Source: a virus
Virus record (IMG/VR): IMGVR_UViG_3300046796_000589
Location: 1-47,998 of that record
DNA: 47,998 nt
Reading direction: 5' to 3' (one strand)
Positions 47,307-47,998 of this stretch are shown here, piece after piece. Every line of letters begins with the position of its first letter. Positions within the stretch are counted from its first letter, which is position 1. Made by a program: the position numbers and the translations under genes. A model generated the notes under the pieces. The model saw only the letters and a program-made list of their open reading frames with translations. It ran no database searches and was not told where the DNA came from.

Positions 47307-47986
47307 GCCCGTATTACGACCATGGCGGGATCACGATCTACCACGGCGATTGCCGAGAGATCTTGCCGAGCCTCGGACGGTTCGATCTGCTGCTTACCGA
47401 TCCGCCGTATGGGATCGGGCTCAAGACGGACAACCGCACCCGAGACAAGCGCCCCAGCGTCCGTGATGCACACGTGTGGCGCTGCAAAGAACACGCGCCG
47501 GTTGCCGGGGATGACCAGCCGTTTGAGCCATCCCATCTGCTGGGCGTGGCCGGCTATCATGTGCTCTGGGGGGCCAACAACTACGCAAGCCGTCTCCCTG
47601 ACTCCCCTTGCTGGTTTGCGTGGGATCGAAAGTGCGGGCGCACCGGCGAGACGGTGCAGACAGACATGGAGCTAGCGATTGTGCTGGGTCACCACCGGAC
47701 AACGGTACGGGTCTTTCGTCACCTCTGGAGCGGGTATCAGCGCGACTCAGAAATCAGCGCCGGTTCGCTCCACCCCACCCAGAAGCCCGTCGCCCTGATG
47801 TCCTGGTGTCTCGGCTTCTTCCCCGAAGCCAAGACCGTCGTCGATCCCTACATGGGCTCGGGTCCCGTAGCGAAGGCCTGTAAGGATCGCGGGCTTCGGT
47901 ACGTGGGGATCGAGCTGGTCGAGAAGTATTGTGAGACGGCGGCCAAGAGACTGGCGCAAGAGACACTCTTTGGAGCCGCGCCATGA
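47303..47986 (+). CDS. DNA N6-adenine/N4-cytosine methyltransferase
   Basis: 227 residues from GTG 47303, behind GAGGGGG. TDPPYGIGL holds the catalytic DPPY at residues 33-36, and SAM-binding DPYMGSGPVAKAC is at 181 onward. The order DPPY first, then the FxGxG-type motif, makes it a class beta enzyme. HPTQKPVALMSWCLGFFPEAKTVVDP matches family features. DPPY is used by both N6-adenine and N4-cytosine enzymes. It may protect phage DNA from host restriction. There is no partner restriction gene. Confidence 0.88.
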   Translation: MSPYYDHGGITIYHGDCREILPSLGRFDLLLTDPPYGIGLKTDNRTRDKRPSVRDAHVWRCKEHAPVAGDDQPFEPSHLLGVAGYHVLWGANNYASRLPDSPCWFAWDRKCGRTGETVQTDMELAIVLGHHRTTVRVFRHLWSGYQRDSEISAGSLHPTQKPVALMSWCLGFFPEAKTVVDPYMGSGPVAKACKDRGLRYVGIELVEKYCETAAKRLAQETLFGAAP

Positions 47987-47998
47987 CCCTCCGCCTCA
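47983..47998 (+). CDS. First codons of a further gene (cut by the window edge)
   Basis: ATG 47983 overlaps the methyltransferase stop as ATGA, and MTLRL can be read before the sequence ends. The coupling pattern matches the rest of the operon, so a gene most likely continues rightward. If the window is joined to its own left end, this frame stops after about 60 codons in a non-coding-like sequence, so the ends are not a natural junction. Confidence 0.4.

Noticed and set aside
46657-47986. Restriction-modification system
   Set aside because: Only the methyltransferase is present. The adjacent cysteine-rich genes show no nuclease motif.
1-47998. CRISPR array, tRNA or rRNA genes, insertion sequence
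   Set aside because: No regularly spaced identical repeats with unique spacers, no tRNA arms with CCA-type ends, no rRNA-like segments and no transposase motif were found.

Overview
The window is a high-GC (about two thirds G+C by eye), densely packed genome segment of a tailed bacteriophage. Most likely it is a temperate, short-tailed (podovirus-like) phage. Genes abut or overlap through ATGA, GTGA or TTGA junctions. There is one large terminase, one portal, one major capsid protein, a trio of long internal/ejection-type virion proteins, a tail fibre, an amidase endolysin, a tyrosine integrase and a replication-initiation pair. I see no tape-measure, sheath or tail-tube gene and no tRNA or rRNA gene. 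The host is not proven. Myxococcota are suggested, as inference only, by an att-like site inside the integrase reading frame (an arrangement known from myxophage Mx8), by a lipoprotein whose N-terminus looks like that class, and by the style of the replisome-organiser protein.

Layout. (1) 1-3044: early genes: a hypothetical protein, a Ref/HNH-type zinc protein, an HNH homing endonuclease, small proteins and a prim-pol domain protein. (2) 3237-14227: an HGG-motif protein, a 1,115-residue virion protein and a run of internal/ejection-type proteins. (3) 14227-20755: a second HNH endonuclease, portal, probable scaffold, a protein that may be a tandem GroES-like co-chaperonin, and small and large terminase. 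(4) 20810-24639: a string of small unknown genes, several with zinc-ribbon motifs. (5) 24831-27456: major capsid protein behind a structured leader, then two virion-type proteins and a strong intrinsic terminator. (6) 27538-33664: glycosyltransferase, FkbM methyltransferase, connector-like protein and tail fibres. (7) 34261-38425: twelve minus-strand genes, including two or three with lipoprotein signals, punctuated by a palindromic repeat. (8) 38636-40289: lysis cassette. (9) 40561-44971: coiled-coil proteins, integrase with an att-like region, small genes. (10) 44968-47998: replisome organiser with an iteron-like cluster inside it, DnaC-like ATPase, zinc proteins, a DNA methyltransferase and the first bases of a further gene.

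The genes suggest a headful- or cos-packaging phage that integrates by a tyrosine recombinase. It would start replication from an origin inside its initiator gene with a host helicase delivered by the DnaC-like loader, and would modify its DNA and perhaps glycosylate its virion. Lysis would run through a holin/spanin/amidase set. Regulation shows three themes: promoters with TTGAC-type -35 boxes overlapped by GTCA/TGAC dyads, several promoters placed so that transcripts would be leaderless, and a TCACCC-N4-GGGTGA palindrome family. No recognisable CI-type repressor was found. The two ends of the window do not join into a sensible gene, so the sequence is probably not a complete circle cut at this point.
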